Notes under the pieces: model-generated
Databases searched by the model: none
What the model saw: the letters and a program-made list of their open reading frames with translations, nothing else
Told to the model about the DNA's origin: nothing
NCBI RefSeq assembly: GCF_000971965.1
Contig: NZ_KQ040795.1
Location: 124,001 to 188,000 of the forward strand
Origin: Paenibacillus wulumuqiensis
GTDB taxonomy: Bacteria; Bacillota; Bacilli; Paenibacillales; Paenibacillaceae
Direction: 5' to 3'
DNA length: 64,000 bases
Made by a program: the position numbers and the translations under genes
Shown here: in pieces, positions 50,305-59,842 of the stretch
Layout of the letters: the number at the start of each line of letters is the position of its first letter
Position numbering within the stretch: position 1 is the stretch's first letter

Positions 50305-53300
50305 TTACGGAGTTTCGGTGTCAGTTTCGGTTTCAGTATCTGAACCAGCCAGTTCGGTGAGTGAAGTGACCGGATACTGCTTGCCATCGACTTTGACCTG
50401 ATTAATATTGGTGACTTCAATATCTTTGGGCAGGCTGACGGTTACCGTAAAGGGATGCGTCGTCTCCAGCTCTTCCTCGGTCAGCGTCTCCAGTGCGGCG
50501 GAATCGGTATCCGTGCCGGCTGCTGAACTGCCGCTTGCCGAAGAGCCGGTTTCAGTTCCGCTACCATTGGTGGATGTTCCGGTACTTGAACGGTTTGCCG
50601 AACTATCCGTCACTGCTGTAGATGAATCTTCTTTGGTCACAACGTTCGGGTCATTGGTCGCTGCAGTCCCGGCAGCTGCGCCGCTGCTCGTCTCTGCTGA
50701 TGTGCCGGTAGCAGCGTCCGTATTTGTTTCCGAACCGGTGCTTCCCGCTGTACCCTTGCTGTCAGCAGTGGAAGAATCCGCCGCTCCCGCATCGGCAGCA
50801 GGGGCGTCGCAGGCAGACTGCGGTTTAAGCTGATTGTAGTCTGCCGTCTGTCCGGTACCCAGGATGAATGTAGCCTGTTTGGGCTGGAATGCCTGACAGG
50901 CCGTCATGCTGGTAAAATGGAACACCATTCGCACATCATCTGCCGAACCGGTCGTCGAGCTTCCGGTTCCGGTAGACGTGCCGGTGCTGCTCGTCTTGAC
51001 AACGCCGGAAGATGCAGCGGCTGTGTTGCTCCCGGTTAGGGAGGCTGCGTCGGTCGAGTCGGTCGCTGCTCCTGCGGCATCTTCCTCATCCGGCAGCCCG
51101 GTCAGCGTCACGATCACTTCCGGCAGATCGGCCGCTGGCTGCGGATCGGTTCCTGTGCCTGGTTGAGACGTGGTCGGAGTCGCGACCTGGATCGGATCGC
51201 CACTGAATACGTTTACCAGATAGAATGCCAGTCCGACGATAACAGCCAGCCCAACCACCGACAGCAGTCCTAGAAAAGGCAGCCGCTTGCGGTTGCGCTT
51301 CATCCATTTGGCCAGCGGTGTCGCCAGTTCGTCGCGGGCACGGCCGTAGACCGCCCGCAGAGCGGGTCCTTCGCTGCCAGAGTCGCTTTTGGACAGCGCG
51401 CCTTTGCGGAATGCTTCCGGATCGTATTTACGGAAATAAGCCAGGATGGCCGCTTCATAGGCAGGGACAAAGCGCCGCTCTGCCGCTGCACGCTTGGTTG
51501 TCCGCTCATTACGAGCGCCGCGTTCGGCAGCTCGCTGCGCCGGTTCGGGGAATCCACGATCATTTCCTCCAGCCTCCCGTATAAATTCGGGACGTCCCTC
51601 TGACCAACGGAAAAAGTCATAGATCGTCTGCGAATCCGGTGCCTGTTTGCGTACTTCTTCCACCATGCCGGAATAGTCCATATCGTTCGGCTGGGCGCTG
51701 TAGCTAAAAGCTCCCAGCAGTCGCCCAAATTGCTTGCTGCATATATCTTCACCGAGCCAAGAGCGGCCCAACTGCTGAATCCGGTCCTTTTCCGCAATAG
51801 GCAGATGTTCAAGCAAATCGACTACCTGCTCGGGATTTTTAGTTTCGGTAAACCAGATGTACAGCAGCTGAAGTGCTAGTTTTTTGGAAGCGGTACGACG
51901 TTCTGCCAGTTCGGGATAATCGTCGCTTGGCAGCGGACTCGCCAGAAAATCCGCCTGCAGCAGGCGTTCCCGGGTGAGCGAGGACCATTCCAGTTCGCTG
52001 AGCAGGAAACGTTCTGCCAGTGCACGCATTTCCTGACCAAGACCGGATCTGATCCAGGCTTCGCTGTTGATATCTGCTGCCTGGTTATCCTGCTCCACTT
52101 CCTCCAGCATATGAAAGGCATTACCGGTCGCAGTCATGAGATCCGGACTGCGACGCAGTGCCTCCATAAATGACTGACTGGCGCGACTGCAGTAATCTTC
52201 CATTTCCAGCAGCTGTGGATATTTGCTGCCCCACTCGGCAGCGAGGTGAATCACTTCCTCCACCGACTGTGCCTGCTGGAACTTGCGGTCGATCAGCGGT
52301 GTCAGCAGCATCGTAGCCAGACCCGGCTGGCTGCCGACAATAGCGAGGAATGCCTCATACAGTCGGGGCTGATTCTCCATCATCGCATAAAAAGCCTGAC
52401 TCTTGACCGTCTGGCCGCTGCTAATCGCGTTGCGGATCGCCCAGATAAAATATTCCACAATTTTACGGCCGGTATGGTCCGGATCAATGCCGTAATATTC
52501 CGCAAATACTTCAGCGATCGATACATCCGGCACCTGACCATTCCGCACTACGTCAAATTCACGGTCAAACCGCGACAGAAAAAGATCATTCAGCCGGATC
52601 GCCGACTCCAGTGCACCGGCCGGACGCAGATGCTTGAGCAGAGACTGCAGAATCATGCCCTGCTGCTCGCGGTACAGCTGCTCGTCTCCCTGTTCCACCC
52701 GGAACAGCAAGGTCCATTCATCATACTGCCCCGGATCAGGCAGCGATTCCCCGGCAGCATCGATACCCGCCTGTCCCTGATCGGCAAATTCCAGCAGTTC
52801 ACGCAGCCGCTCCGGCTGATTCAGATGCCGCCAGGCCCAGTCGATATAGATCTGACCGGATTTGCCCGCCTGGGCTGCCTGAATACGTCCATTGCTCAGG
52901 TCGAAAATGTAATCCCGTTCAATATTGCGGTCACCCGCACGGATCGAGCCGGTCTCCACGAATAATAGCTGCATGCCTTTACGGCTTTCCGGCTCTTTGG
53001 CATATGTAGTGAAGCCCAGTCTGCGGCGGAACGCATACGGCAGTGCCTGCATGAGGACGCCGATCAGCTTTTTCGCCTGCACCGGCAGTTCCAGTACAGG
53101 TACATTCAGCGAAATATATACTTTGCGGTGCTTATGAATCGCCGACATGACAGCGCCCAGCATTTGCCGGAACATCGCTTCATCGATATTCAGTTCAGCC
53201 AGCACGGTTAATGGATCTGCAGCGGCAGCCGGCTCTTGCGGCAGTTCATTCAGCGGCTCCAGCACCGTGCCCTGCTCCACATCATAACTGCTGCGGAAGG

Positions 53301-53682
53301 AAGCATTCAGCCACCGCTCATAATGATGCACCCACTCCTCTGTCAAAGTCGAAGCAAATACGTAGTTATGGGTAAAAAAGGTACTGCGCAGACCGGTAAA
53401 GTCGGCAGCGACATACTGGCTGCGGCCAAGTACCGTATCCCGGTTATCCAGCCTCACCAGCTGCAGCGATTCGGGATAGAGCGATGCATCTTTCTCTCCC
53501 TGTGATGACAGTTCCACCGGTGCATCGTAGCTGCAGAGCGGGTGAAGATACTTTTTGATATAGGCGTCATCGAGACCGGGCGACCGGGCAATCGTATCGT
53601 AGCCCTCGGTCGTCCGGAAAATGCCGCTTTTCTCGCGTGTATACAGCTGCTGCTGAATCGGAGTGTTCGACAGTAAACTCAA
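50305..53682 (-). CDS. Large GTPase-associated (GAP1-type) membrane protein
   Basis: The 1125-residue protein begins with a domain of about 150 residues resembling the GTPase-associated protein 1 N-terminal domain (QQQLYTREKSGIFRTTEGYD, then RLDNRDTVLGRSQYVAADFTG). A long helical middle part follows. One membrane helix (about 800-824, LPFLGLLSVVGLAVIVGLAF) precedes a 300-residue Ser/Thr/Gly/Asp-rich tail ending in a small folded segment (HPFTVTVSLPKDIEVTNINQVK). The tail would lie outside the cell. The start is TTG 53682, overlapping the GTPase stop (TTGA), with GGGGAGA upstream. It is likely the GTPase partner. Family assignment is from pattern memory and is moderate. Confidence 0.75.
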   Translation of the reverse strand: MSLLSNTPIQQQLYTREKSGIFRTTEGYDTIARSPGLDDAYIKKYLHPLCSYDAPVELSSQGEKDASLYPESLQLVRLDNRDTVLGRSQYVAADFTGLRSTFFTHNYVFASTLTEEWVHHYERWLNASFRSSYDVEQGTVLEPLNELPQEPAAAADPLTVLAELNIDEAMFRQMLGAVMSAIHKHRKVYISLNVPVLELPVQAKKLIGVLMQALPYAFRRRLGFTTYAKEPESRKGMQLLFVETGSIRAGDRNIERDYIFDLSNGRIQAAQAGKSGQIYIDWAWRHLNQPERLRELLEFADQGQAGIDAAGESLPDPGQYDEWTLLFRVEQGDEQLYREQQGMILQSLLKHLRPAGALESAIRLNDLFLSRFDREFDVVRNGQVPDVSIAEVFAEYYGIDPDHTGRKIVEYFIWAIRNAISSGQTVKSQAFYAMMENQPRLYEAFLAIVGSQPGLATMLLTPLIDRKFQQAQSVEEVIHLAAEWGSKYPQLLEMEDYCSRASQSFMEALRRSPDLMTATGNAFHMLEEVEQDNQAADINSEAWIRSGLGQEMRALAERFLLSELEWSSLTRERLLQADFLASPLPSDDYPELAERRTASKKLALQLLYIWFTETKNPEQVVDLLEHLPIAEKDRIQQLGRSWLGEDICSKQFGRLLGAFSYSAQPNDMDYSGMVEEVRKQAPDSQTIYDFFRWSEGRPEFIREAGGNDRGFPEPAQRAAERGARNERTTKRAAAERRFVPAYEAAILAYFRKYDPEAFRKGALSKSDSGSEGPALRAVYGRARDELATPLAKWMKRNRKRLPFLGLLSVVGLAVIVGLAFYLVNVFSGDPIQVATPTTSQPGTGTDPQPAADLPEVIVTLTGLPDEEDAAGAATDSTDAASLTGSNTAAASSGVVKTSSTGTSTGTGSSTTGSADDVRMVFHFTSMTACQAFQPKQATFILGTGQTADYNQLKPQSACDAPAADAGAADSSTADSKGTAGSTGSETNTDAATGTSAETSSGAAAGTAATNDPNVVTKEDSSTAVTDSSANRSSTGTSTNGSGTETGSSASGSSAAGTDTDSAALETLTEEELETTHPFTVTVSLPKDIEVTNINQVKVDGKQYPVTSLTELAGSDTETETDTETP

Positions 53683-54941
53683 ACTTTTCGTCTCCCCTCA
53701 ATATAATTCAGTTTGTAAAGCAGCCAGATAAACGGCTCATCCACCCGGATCGGGCTGACCACACTCTGCAGCTTCTGCTCGACCGGGTTGCTGCCCAGCG
53801 CCGAGACGGCAAAGTAGGCGGTATCCTTGAAGTACACATCCATTGTCCCTTTAAAAGGACGATCCACCCGCTCAATAAAGCGGCGGATCTCTCCGTCGAT
53901 ATTCTCAAACTCATCCAGATCAAAATGATCCCGGTGCACGACATTATGGAAAATATTGCTGTTGGACTTGATATATTCGCCATCATCGCCGCGCAGCGAT
54001 TCCAGCATGTCACTTTTCGTCAGTACAACAGCCGTCGGAATATCCGTCTTGCTGTCTTCCTGATGGGCGATAAAGTCACTAAACAGCGTCAGCACCACAT
54101 CACGCGGCTCGTCATAACGGGACACCCATTCGCCGCGGCTGTCACCGAGCTGAATACGGATACGGTCGCGGATGGACCGGATCTGCAGCGGATCAACCAT
54201 GAACAGGATGCCTGACGAATTTTTGATATGCTGACCGTGCAGTCCCAGATAATCCTGATCCACCATTCCCTCACCGGCCACATCAAAAAAGACCAGTGTG
54301 AGCGGCGGCTTATCCTCATCCTTGAACACAAACTGGAAAATAAATGGCTCCTGCATCCGCTCCTTCTGGGTAGATGCCAGCAGATCACCGCGCTCAAACA
54401 ATGGTTCCTCATAATTCATGCGGAACTTGCGGCTGATCTCCGTCGTCAACGGCATACAGGCCGCTTCAAAATTATCCGCTGTCGTGTTCTGCAGCGTATG
54501 AATCAGCGCCGTCATATAGACCGATTTGCCGACCTGGGAAGCGCCGACGATCGAGATAATATTGCTTGGCACTTTGCCGGCAGTAACCGGCAGCTCGTTA
54601 TGACAGTCCGGACAGAGACGACGACGGGTGACCTCGCCATACCGGTCATTCAGTCCCACCAGTACATGATCCGAGTAGATCCGGTGCTCTTCCGGCACAT
54701 CTCCCGGCAGCAGCACCGCTTCCATATCACGGACCGTATCCAGACCGAAGCGCTCACGATAGCGGTTCAGACGCGCATCTTCACGCAGCGCATAATCTTC
54801 ATCATCCTCACGATGATGGCTCGCCCGGAATTCCACATCATCCGGTGAGAACTTGTTAAAGCAAAACGGGCACACGATATCGTAAAATAGCGGTCTGGGT
54901 TCGGCATCCGGCTTTTTCTTGAACCAATCGAAGATCTTCAT
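53679..54941 (-). CDS. Zinc-ribbon P-loop GTPase (TRAFAC-like, GAP1 partner)
   Basis: The 420-residue protein starts with two CxxC pairs, Cys24/Cys27 (CPFC) and Cys110/Cys113 (CPDC), likely one zinc site. The GTPase domain follows: P-loop GASQVGKS (133-140), switch Asp219 in FFDVAGE (the DxxG-type motif) and TKSD (307-310), a base-recognition motif in place of NKxD. The motif DVAGE and the Gln before it differ from Ras-like GTPases and resemble the double-GTPase class associated with GAP1 proteins. The downstream gene overlaps it by 4 bases. It probably switches the large membrane partner on and off. Nucleotide specificity is inferred. Confidence 0.82.
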   Translation of the reverse strand: MKIFDWFKKKPDAEPRPLFYDIVCPFCFNKFSPDDVEFRASHHREDDEDYALREDARLNRYRERFGLDTVRDMEAVLLPGDVPEEHRIYSDHVLVGLNDRYGEVTRRRLCPDCHNELPVTAGKVPSNIISIVGASQVGKSVYMTALIHTLQNTTADNFEAACMPLTTEISRKFRMNYEEPLFERGDLLASTQKERMQEPFIFQFVFKDEDKPPLTLVFFDVAGEGMVDQDYLGLHGQHIKNSSGILFMVDPLQIRSIRDRIRIQLGDSRGEWVSRYDEPRDVVLTLFSDFIAHQEDSKTDIPTAVVLTKSDMLESLRGDDGEYIKSNSNIFHNVVHRDHFDLDEFENIDGEIRRFIERVDRPFKGTMDVYFKDTAYFAVSALGSNPVEQKLQSVVSPIRVDEPFIWLLYKLNYIEGRRKV

Positions 54942-54956
54942 CTCACCATCTTCCCC

Positions 54957-55649
54957 CTATTCCAAAATCAATTCATACATCTGTCCATACATACGCCCAT
55001 CGGTAAAAAAGAGCCGTACATACTCGTTCTTGCCCATCTCTATAGCCGGCAGCTCATTGCGTCCAGCCTGGAATGGTTCCGCAAACGGGTAGACGATTCC
55101 GTCTTCCCGGTTTGCCGGATAACCGCCTTCTTTTTTGACATAACAGAGCACATCGCGGGCGACCGGTACTTCGGCATGCACCTCGATGCGCACCGTTTTC
55201 CGTTTACTCAGCCAGCTGCCCTGCTGACGGATCGAATAATGGATCTTCGCCCGGCCAGCGCTGACTTCAATCCGGTTGCGCCCATCCGGCTGGCGCAGCA
55301 GCGCCTGTTCACCGTTATGCTCGACAACCAGGTGGATCACATAGCCCATTTTGCCAAACTGGTCGAGCCGGTCACGGTAGCCATTGGCGGCTTTATATTC
55401 TTCACGGGTATACAGCTTCAGTCCGGCAGCGGAAGGAGCCTGGCCGCTTTGCCTATCCGCTGCTGCCGAAGCATATTCTTCATTAGCGACAGCAGGATCT
55501 GCTGTGCCGCTCCCGGATAATCGCTGAATATATACAGCTTCGGCGTCACGCGGCCATAACCACCGCAGTGTACACCATCCATCCTCCACCTGAGCGGTCA
55601 GCCCATGAATCTCCTGCTCACCTTCAGGCTCTGCATCGATATAACGCAT
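54957..55649 (-). CDS. Unknown 230-residue beta-rich protein of the GTPase locus
   Basis: I do not recognise a family. The sequence alternates hydrophobic and polar residues as in beta-sandwiches: EDGWCTLRWLWPRDAEAVYIQ is fibronectin-III-like, GKMGYVIHLVVEHNG and KTVRIEVHAEVPVARDVLCYVKKEG further down. There is no signal peptide or membrane helix. ATG 55649 is chosen because AAGGAG lies 8 bases upstream; an earlier in-frame start has no site. It lies 15 bases before the GTPase gene and 89 bases after the VWA gene, so it is part of the same locus. It could be an adaptor between the VWA and GTPase proteins; that is inferred from position. Confidence 0.75.
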   Translation of the reverse strand: MRYIDAEPEGEQEIHGLTAQVEDGWCTLRWLWPRDAEAVYIQRLSGSGTADPAVANEEYASAAADRQSGQAPSAAGLKLYTREEYKAANGYRDRLDQFGKMGYVIHLVVEHNGEQALLRQPDGRNRIEVSAGRAKIHYSIRQQGSWLSKRKTVRIEVHAEVPVARDVLCYVKKEGGYPANREDGIVYPFAEPFQAGRNELPAIEMGKNEYVRLFFTDGRMYGQMYELILE

Positions 55650-55738
55650 TGCACCATCTCCTTCCTGCTCGGGACTTGATTGTACCCTCATATTTATGAT
55701 CTACTTTCATTATCCATGCAATTGTAAATGATACCACT

Positions 55739-57016
55739 CTACCGCTGGAAGCTGCGCGCACTCTCACCGCGTCTGCGGCGTGGACTGCCTGAGCTTGTTG
55801 GCGGTGGCGGTGTGTCGTTGCGGCGAATCATGCGCTTGTTGTTCTCTCCGATTGGAATCACAAGGGTGAACAGGGCAATGACCAGCGCCAGAATCATAAT
55901 CGCCAGAAAGCGAATAACACCGTCCGTCCAGTCCGTCTTGCCAATCCCCCATTCCAATAGCAGACCGGCCAGCAGACCGCCAACGCCGCCTCCAATACCG
56001 AAGCTTCGTGCCAGGAACCGATTATCAAACAGCAGGCCAAGACCTACGCCGAGCAGTGCTCCCAGAATCATGATCAGGACCACATGCAGAATCTGATAGT
56101 ACAGGTTGCTGTTGAATGGTTCACTGCGCTCTGTGACCAGTGTACGCTTGTCCAGCGTGTCATAGATCTGCTGGAATGTTTTCGGCAGGTCGGTAGCCTG
56201 GGACACATCATAGTATTGTCCACCGGTTTGCGAAGCAATCTCAGGCAGCAGATTCGGATTCACCCCATTTTGCAGACTCAGACCAATCGTATGAATGGCA
56301 ATTCCCTGCTGCTGAAAAGGCTGCAATGTGTTGGAATCCAGCGTACTGTCTCCATCCGACAGCATAATAACGACAGTACCGCGGGTATCATCATTTTGTT
56401 CCTGGATCATCTGCATCGCCGTGTTAAGGGCAAGCGTAAAATCCGTACCGCCATCGGTCGTAACCATCGTATCCATGGTCTGATGCACCTGCTGCTTGGA
56501 AGCTGGATTCAGTACGGTCAGCGGTAGTGCCACACTGGCTTCATCACTGAACTGCACAATGCCGACACGCATATCCTTATCCATGGAATCAACCATGTTC
56601 TTCACAGCTTGATAGCGCAGATTCTGTGGATCGGTTCCCTGCATACTGCCCGAATTATCAATGACAACCACAACATCTTTTACCGTCTTGGCTCCGTTAA
56701 AATCAAGCTGGTACAGTGCCTCGGCCGCCAGTCCGCCGATGAACATGACAACGAGCGTAGCCGGCACGAGCAATTTCCATGATACATCCGTATACCGCTG
56801 TCTCCACGACGCCCCGTTTAATTTAGGCGAAATCACTTCAGCCAGCAGGCAAAAAATGCCGATCATCAGACTGATAATCCCAAAATAAATCCCCATCAAA
56901 AAAATACGGGGCATCCGGTCCAGATAGGAATGTAAAAACCATTCGCTGAGAATAAAACCGATTGCTCCTCCGATCAGACTGAATAAAACCATAAGCCAGT
57001 TTACTTTGCGCTGCAT
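55739..57016 (-). CDS. Membrane protein with von Willebrand A domain
   Basis: The 425-residue protein has three N-terminal membrane helices (about 8-28, 38-60, 82-102), a VWA domain with an intact metal site (DNSGSM at Asp120, GGTDF and LSDGDS), then three more helices (about 310-385) and a basic Pro/Arg tail. The VWA domain would be between helices 3 and 4, on one face of the membrane. The metal-site residues suggest ligand or partner binding regulated by Mg2+. The stop lies 89 bases before the small beta-rich protein gene. A long palindromic element separates its start from the gene at 57457. The ribosome site upstream of ATG 57016 is GGGGAGA. Confidence 0.88.
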   Translation of the reverse strand: MQRKVNWLMVLFSLIGGAIGFILSEWFLHSYLDRMPRIFLMGIYFGIISLMIGIFCLLAEVISPKLNGASWRQRYTDVSWKLLVPATLVVMFIGGLAAEALYQLDFNGAKTVKDVVVVIDNSGSMQGTDPQNLRYQAVKNMVDSMDKDMRVGIVQFSDEASVALPLTVLNPASKQQVHQTMDTMVTTDGGTDFTLALNTAMQMIQEQNDDTRGTVVIMLSDGDSTLDSNTLQPFQQQGIAIHTIGLSLQNGVNPNLLPEIASQTGGQYYDVSQATDLPKTFQQIYDTLDKRTLVTERSEPFNSNLYYQILHVVLIMILGALLGVGLGLLFDNRFLARSFGIGGGVGGLLAGLLLEWGIGKTDWTDGVIRFLAIMILALVIALFTLVIPIGENNKRMIRRNDTPPPPTSSGSPRRRRGESARSFQR

Positions 57017-57096
57017 CTCTGGCGTCTCCCCTTTTCACATTATAAGTATCCATCGGTTCTCTTGCTGCATCTGTCCGTGGGTGGGCGGAAGGGACA

Positions 57097-57233
57097 GCGC
57101 TGCGGGGGAAGATGATCCAGCCGATCGCTGTTGAAAACGGATATCCGAAATGACTGCCTGCCGCAGTCGATATCCGTTTTCAAAGGCGAACGCTTCGCTT
57201 CTATTGGATCATTCTTCCCCCTTCGCTCCGTGC
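57097..57233. repeat. Long intergenic hairpin, copy A2
   Basis: The 137-base element begins GCGCTGCGGG and ends CTTCGCTCCGTGC, folding into a long hairpin with AACGGATATC facing GATATCCGTT around a CTGCC loop (57163 region). It matches A1 (31734-31860) in ends, centre and orientation but not in the outer inner-arm sequence. It lies in the 440-base gap 57017-57456 inside the VWA/tubulin locus, which otherwise shows no gene. Confidence 0.85.
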
Positions 57234-57456
57234 TTCCTGCCACCCGGGAACAGACTGGCAAAGAGAATGATGGCTTGCGCTGCGCGCGCTGTTATGTCGG
57301 TAAATATTAGTGGTTGTAGAATCTGGTAGTCTTTGATTGCTACTTTTATTGATTTGATGCTTGTTGAATCTGCTGTATGGATCAGTTGGTGTGAATCGCT
57401 GTATCCGTAAAGTCTTCTTTATGATTCTACCTCTTAACCGGTGGATCTACTGCAAC

Positions 57457-59841
57457 TTATGTTTCTTTCAGGCCGGATTCTTCGGTATGGAATTCGTAGC
57501 CGTTTTGGACATACGTATCGTAGTACGTTTTGCCGTTGCGGTAGTAGATCAGATCGGTGATGCCGAAGCCGCCCATCAGGTTGAGTTTTTCGACGCCGCT
57601 GGTGCGGTCTTCATGGATGAAGCCGGTTTTGTAAATGCGGGTCGTATTATCGACGCCGGCGGCGTAGCGGACGAATTCTCCGTTCGCGTTGCCGAACATG
57701 TACTTTTCTTCATACCGGTGCTTATGGGTATAATCCAGCAGCCGGATATGAATGGTCGCCCGGTCTTCGAGCGTCCGGTACAGCTCCTTGAACAGGTCCT
57801 CCTGCGACAGGGCCTGTTTGTTGGCGTAGTCGATCGTAACATTCGCCCGCTGCAGCAGCTCCTGCTCGAACGTCTGGGACAGCGCCGGTGACGGCAGCAG
57901 TTCCTGGCGGCATACGGTAATCAGGCGTTCGATCAGTACCGCGGAACCCTGCTCCAGCAGATGAGTTACATCCGCCATGCTGCGCTCTTCGAAAAAGGCT
58001 TTCTCGCCGCGCTTATCCTCGATATCCCGCATCACTTCGGCCGTCAGGCGGCTGTAGTAGTCGGTGATATTCTGGCCGATATAATCATCGGCGGTACGGA
58101 TACTTTCTGCCGCTGCAATATGCAGGTCCTGACCGATCTGATCCATCCGGCGCACCAGTTCCATGCTGCCCCGGTGCAGAGCAGCCAGCTGCTCTTCCCA
58201 GCTGCGATACAGCCGGAGCCGGGTCTGCAGACGAAGAATATGCAGACGATGCGGATAGATCGCCTGAATCAGCGCCCGGGTCAGATTACGCACATTATGC
58301 TTGTCCATAAACGGCATTTTGGGAAAGGACAGCTCATCGGCTCGGCTGTTATACCATTGTTCCAGCTCCAGCTGCGCCTGCTCGATCGCTATATTCAGAT
58401 CGCGGATACGGCTGCGCAGCATTTCCCACAGACTGGTGCTCTCCGCTTCATCACTCCACGCAGCCAACTGGTAAAAGTGTACATCCGGATGCTCCTTCAT
58501 CTGTTCGTCAACCAGTGCCTTGAATTCCTGTGCAGCATTCCACTGGGCCAGTCTGCGTTCGGCTTCCTGCTCATAATTGTCCCGGAAGAACGCATCGCCG
58601 CCCTTTTCAAATAAAGCATACTCCGCTTCCCGCAGACTCATCGATTTGAGTGAAGAGAAGCTGACCGAACGCGTCATCAGGCTGTTCATATCCTCCAGCC
58701 GCGATTCGTCCGGAATCAGACGATCCAGCCGCCGGTCCATCGATGGTTCATCCATCCCCAGCAGCTGTTCGCGCTCCCGCATATTCAGCGCAGGCTCCCG
58801 CTTCATCCGCTCCACAATTCCCCGGAAAAAGTGCTCCAATACAGTCAGCGCAATTGCCAGATCCGGTCTGCGCACACGGGCATACCCGGCCGAGACGAGC
58901 CCCTGGCTGCCATCCGCATTACGGATATTGTTTTTAAAAGCCGTATTGTTGTAATCCGAGCCGCTAAAAGCCAGATCACTGCTGCCTTCCAGACGCTGCC
59001 GGTTTTTGAGCAGGCTGATCCGGCAGATCATATCGTAGTTGCTGTTCACGCCGCCGCTCACCGCCACCCCGCGCTCGTTACGATCCGACAGTATATAAGC
59101 CAGTTCAAACAGCGGAGCCGCCGTATGATGGACCATCACCGCCAGTCCATCCTCGGTGCGCTGCAGTGGTGCACTCAGACTGTAATCTTCCCGCTGCATC
59201 TGCTCCAGCTCTCGCAGAAAAGCAACTCCGGCCGAATTGGCATAACCAAAGTTCTCCTCCTGCTCTCCTTCGTGAATCAGCGCATAGACATCCATCTGCA
59301 CTGATTTGAAGGACTGTCCCAGAATCGAGCGGGCCAGCAGAGCAATCTGCGGAACCAGTATATTCATTGGATCTTCCACCCGTGTCACCACCGACAGATG
59401 CAGCCGGTCAAAGGAAGAATACATTCTTCCAAAGTCGGCCAGTCTGCGGGCCGCCTGGCGAAATGCCCGGTTCAGCTCCAGCAGATGCTTGCCGTCTTCC
59501 CGGAAATGCGTACTCCAATCCGGTCGCTGCACCCGCTTGCCGGAAGATACAGCAGGTAAAGACAGGTATGACAAAATCTGCTGCGGATCATCCGCTTCTG
59601 GTGATCGGGAAGAAGAGTCTGCAGCAGATTCCGGTAATACTTCAACATACATGACACCAGCGCCATTATCCCACTTTTGTGCATTTACGCTTCTGATATG
59701 AGCAGCCGCATCGCGGACATGGTCCCCGATAAACAGGAAAACGGCGGGGTAGTGAATACTGCTCCGCCCGTCTCCCTGCCCGGCTGTTTTCTCTTCAGCA
59801 GCAGCATATGCCTCTGCGAATTGTCTCAGCCGAACATCCAT
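57457..59841 (-). CDS. Large protein of unknown function paired with the tubulin-like protein
   Basis: I do not recognise the 794-residue protein. The first 100 residues alternate strands and helices (FLFIGDHVRDAAAH, GVMYVEVLPES) and look like a Rossmann-type or vWA-like start; the middle contains RAFRQAARRLADFGRMYSSFDRLHLSVVTRV; the rest is largely long helices with many Arg, Glu and Leu (EAERRLAQWNAAQEFKALV). The C-terminus has GGFGITDLIYYRNGKTYYDT. There is no signal peptide or membrane segment. It starts one base after the tubulin-like gene stop, so the two are coupled and likely form a complex. The ribosome site is weak, as expected for coupled translation. Confidence 0.8.
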   Translation of the reverse strand: MDVRLRQFAEAYAAAEEKTAGQGDGRSSIHYPAVFLFIGDHVRDAAAHIRSVNAQKWDNGAGVMYVEVLPESAADSSSRSPEADDPQQILSYLSLPAVSSGKRVQRPDWSTHFREDGKHLLELNRAFRQAARRLADFGRMYSSFDRLHLSVVTRVEDPMNILVPQIALLARSILGQSFKSVQMDVYALIHEGEQEENFGYANSAGVAFLRELEQMQREDYSLSAPLQRTEDGLAVMVHHTAAPLFELAYILSDRNERGVAVSGGVNSNYDMICRISLLKNRQRLEGSSDLAFSGSDYNNTAFKNNIRNADGSQGLVSAGYARVRRPDLAIALTVLEHFFRGIVERMKREPALNMREREQLLGMDEPSMDRRLDRLIPDESRLEDMNSLMTRSVSFSSLKSMSLREAEYALFEKGGDAFFRDNYEQEAERRLAQWNAAQEFKALVDEQMKEHPDVHFYQLAAWSDEAESTSLWEMLRSRIRDLNIAIEQAQLELEQWYNSRADELSFPKMPFMDKHNVRNLTRALIQAIYPHRLHILRLQTRLRLYRSWEEQLAALHRGSMELVRRMDQIGQDLHIAAAESIRTADDYIGQNITDYYSRLTAEVMRDIEDKRGEKAFFEERSMADVTHLLEQGSAVLIERLITVCRQELLPSPALSQTFEQELLQRANVTIDYANKQALSQEDLFKELYRTLEDRATIHIRLLDYTHKHRYEEKYMFGNANGEFVRYAAGVDNTTRIYKTGFIHEDRTSGVEKLNLMGGFGITDLIYYRNGKTYYDTYVQNGYEFHTEESGLKET

Positions 59842-59842
59842 A

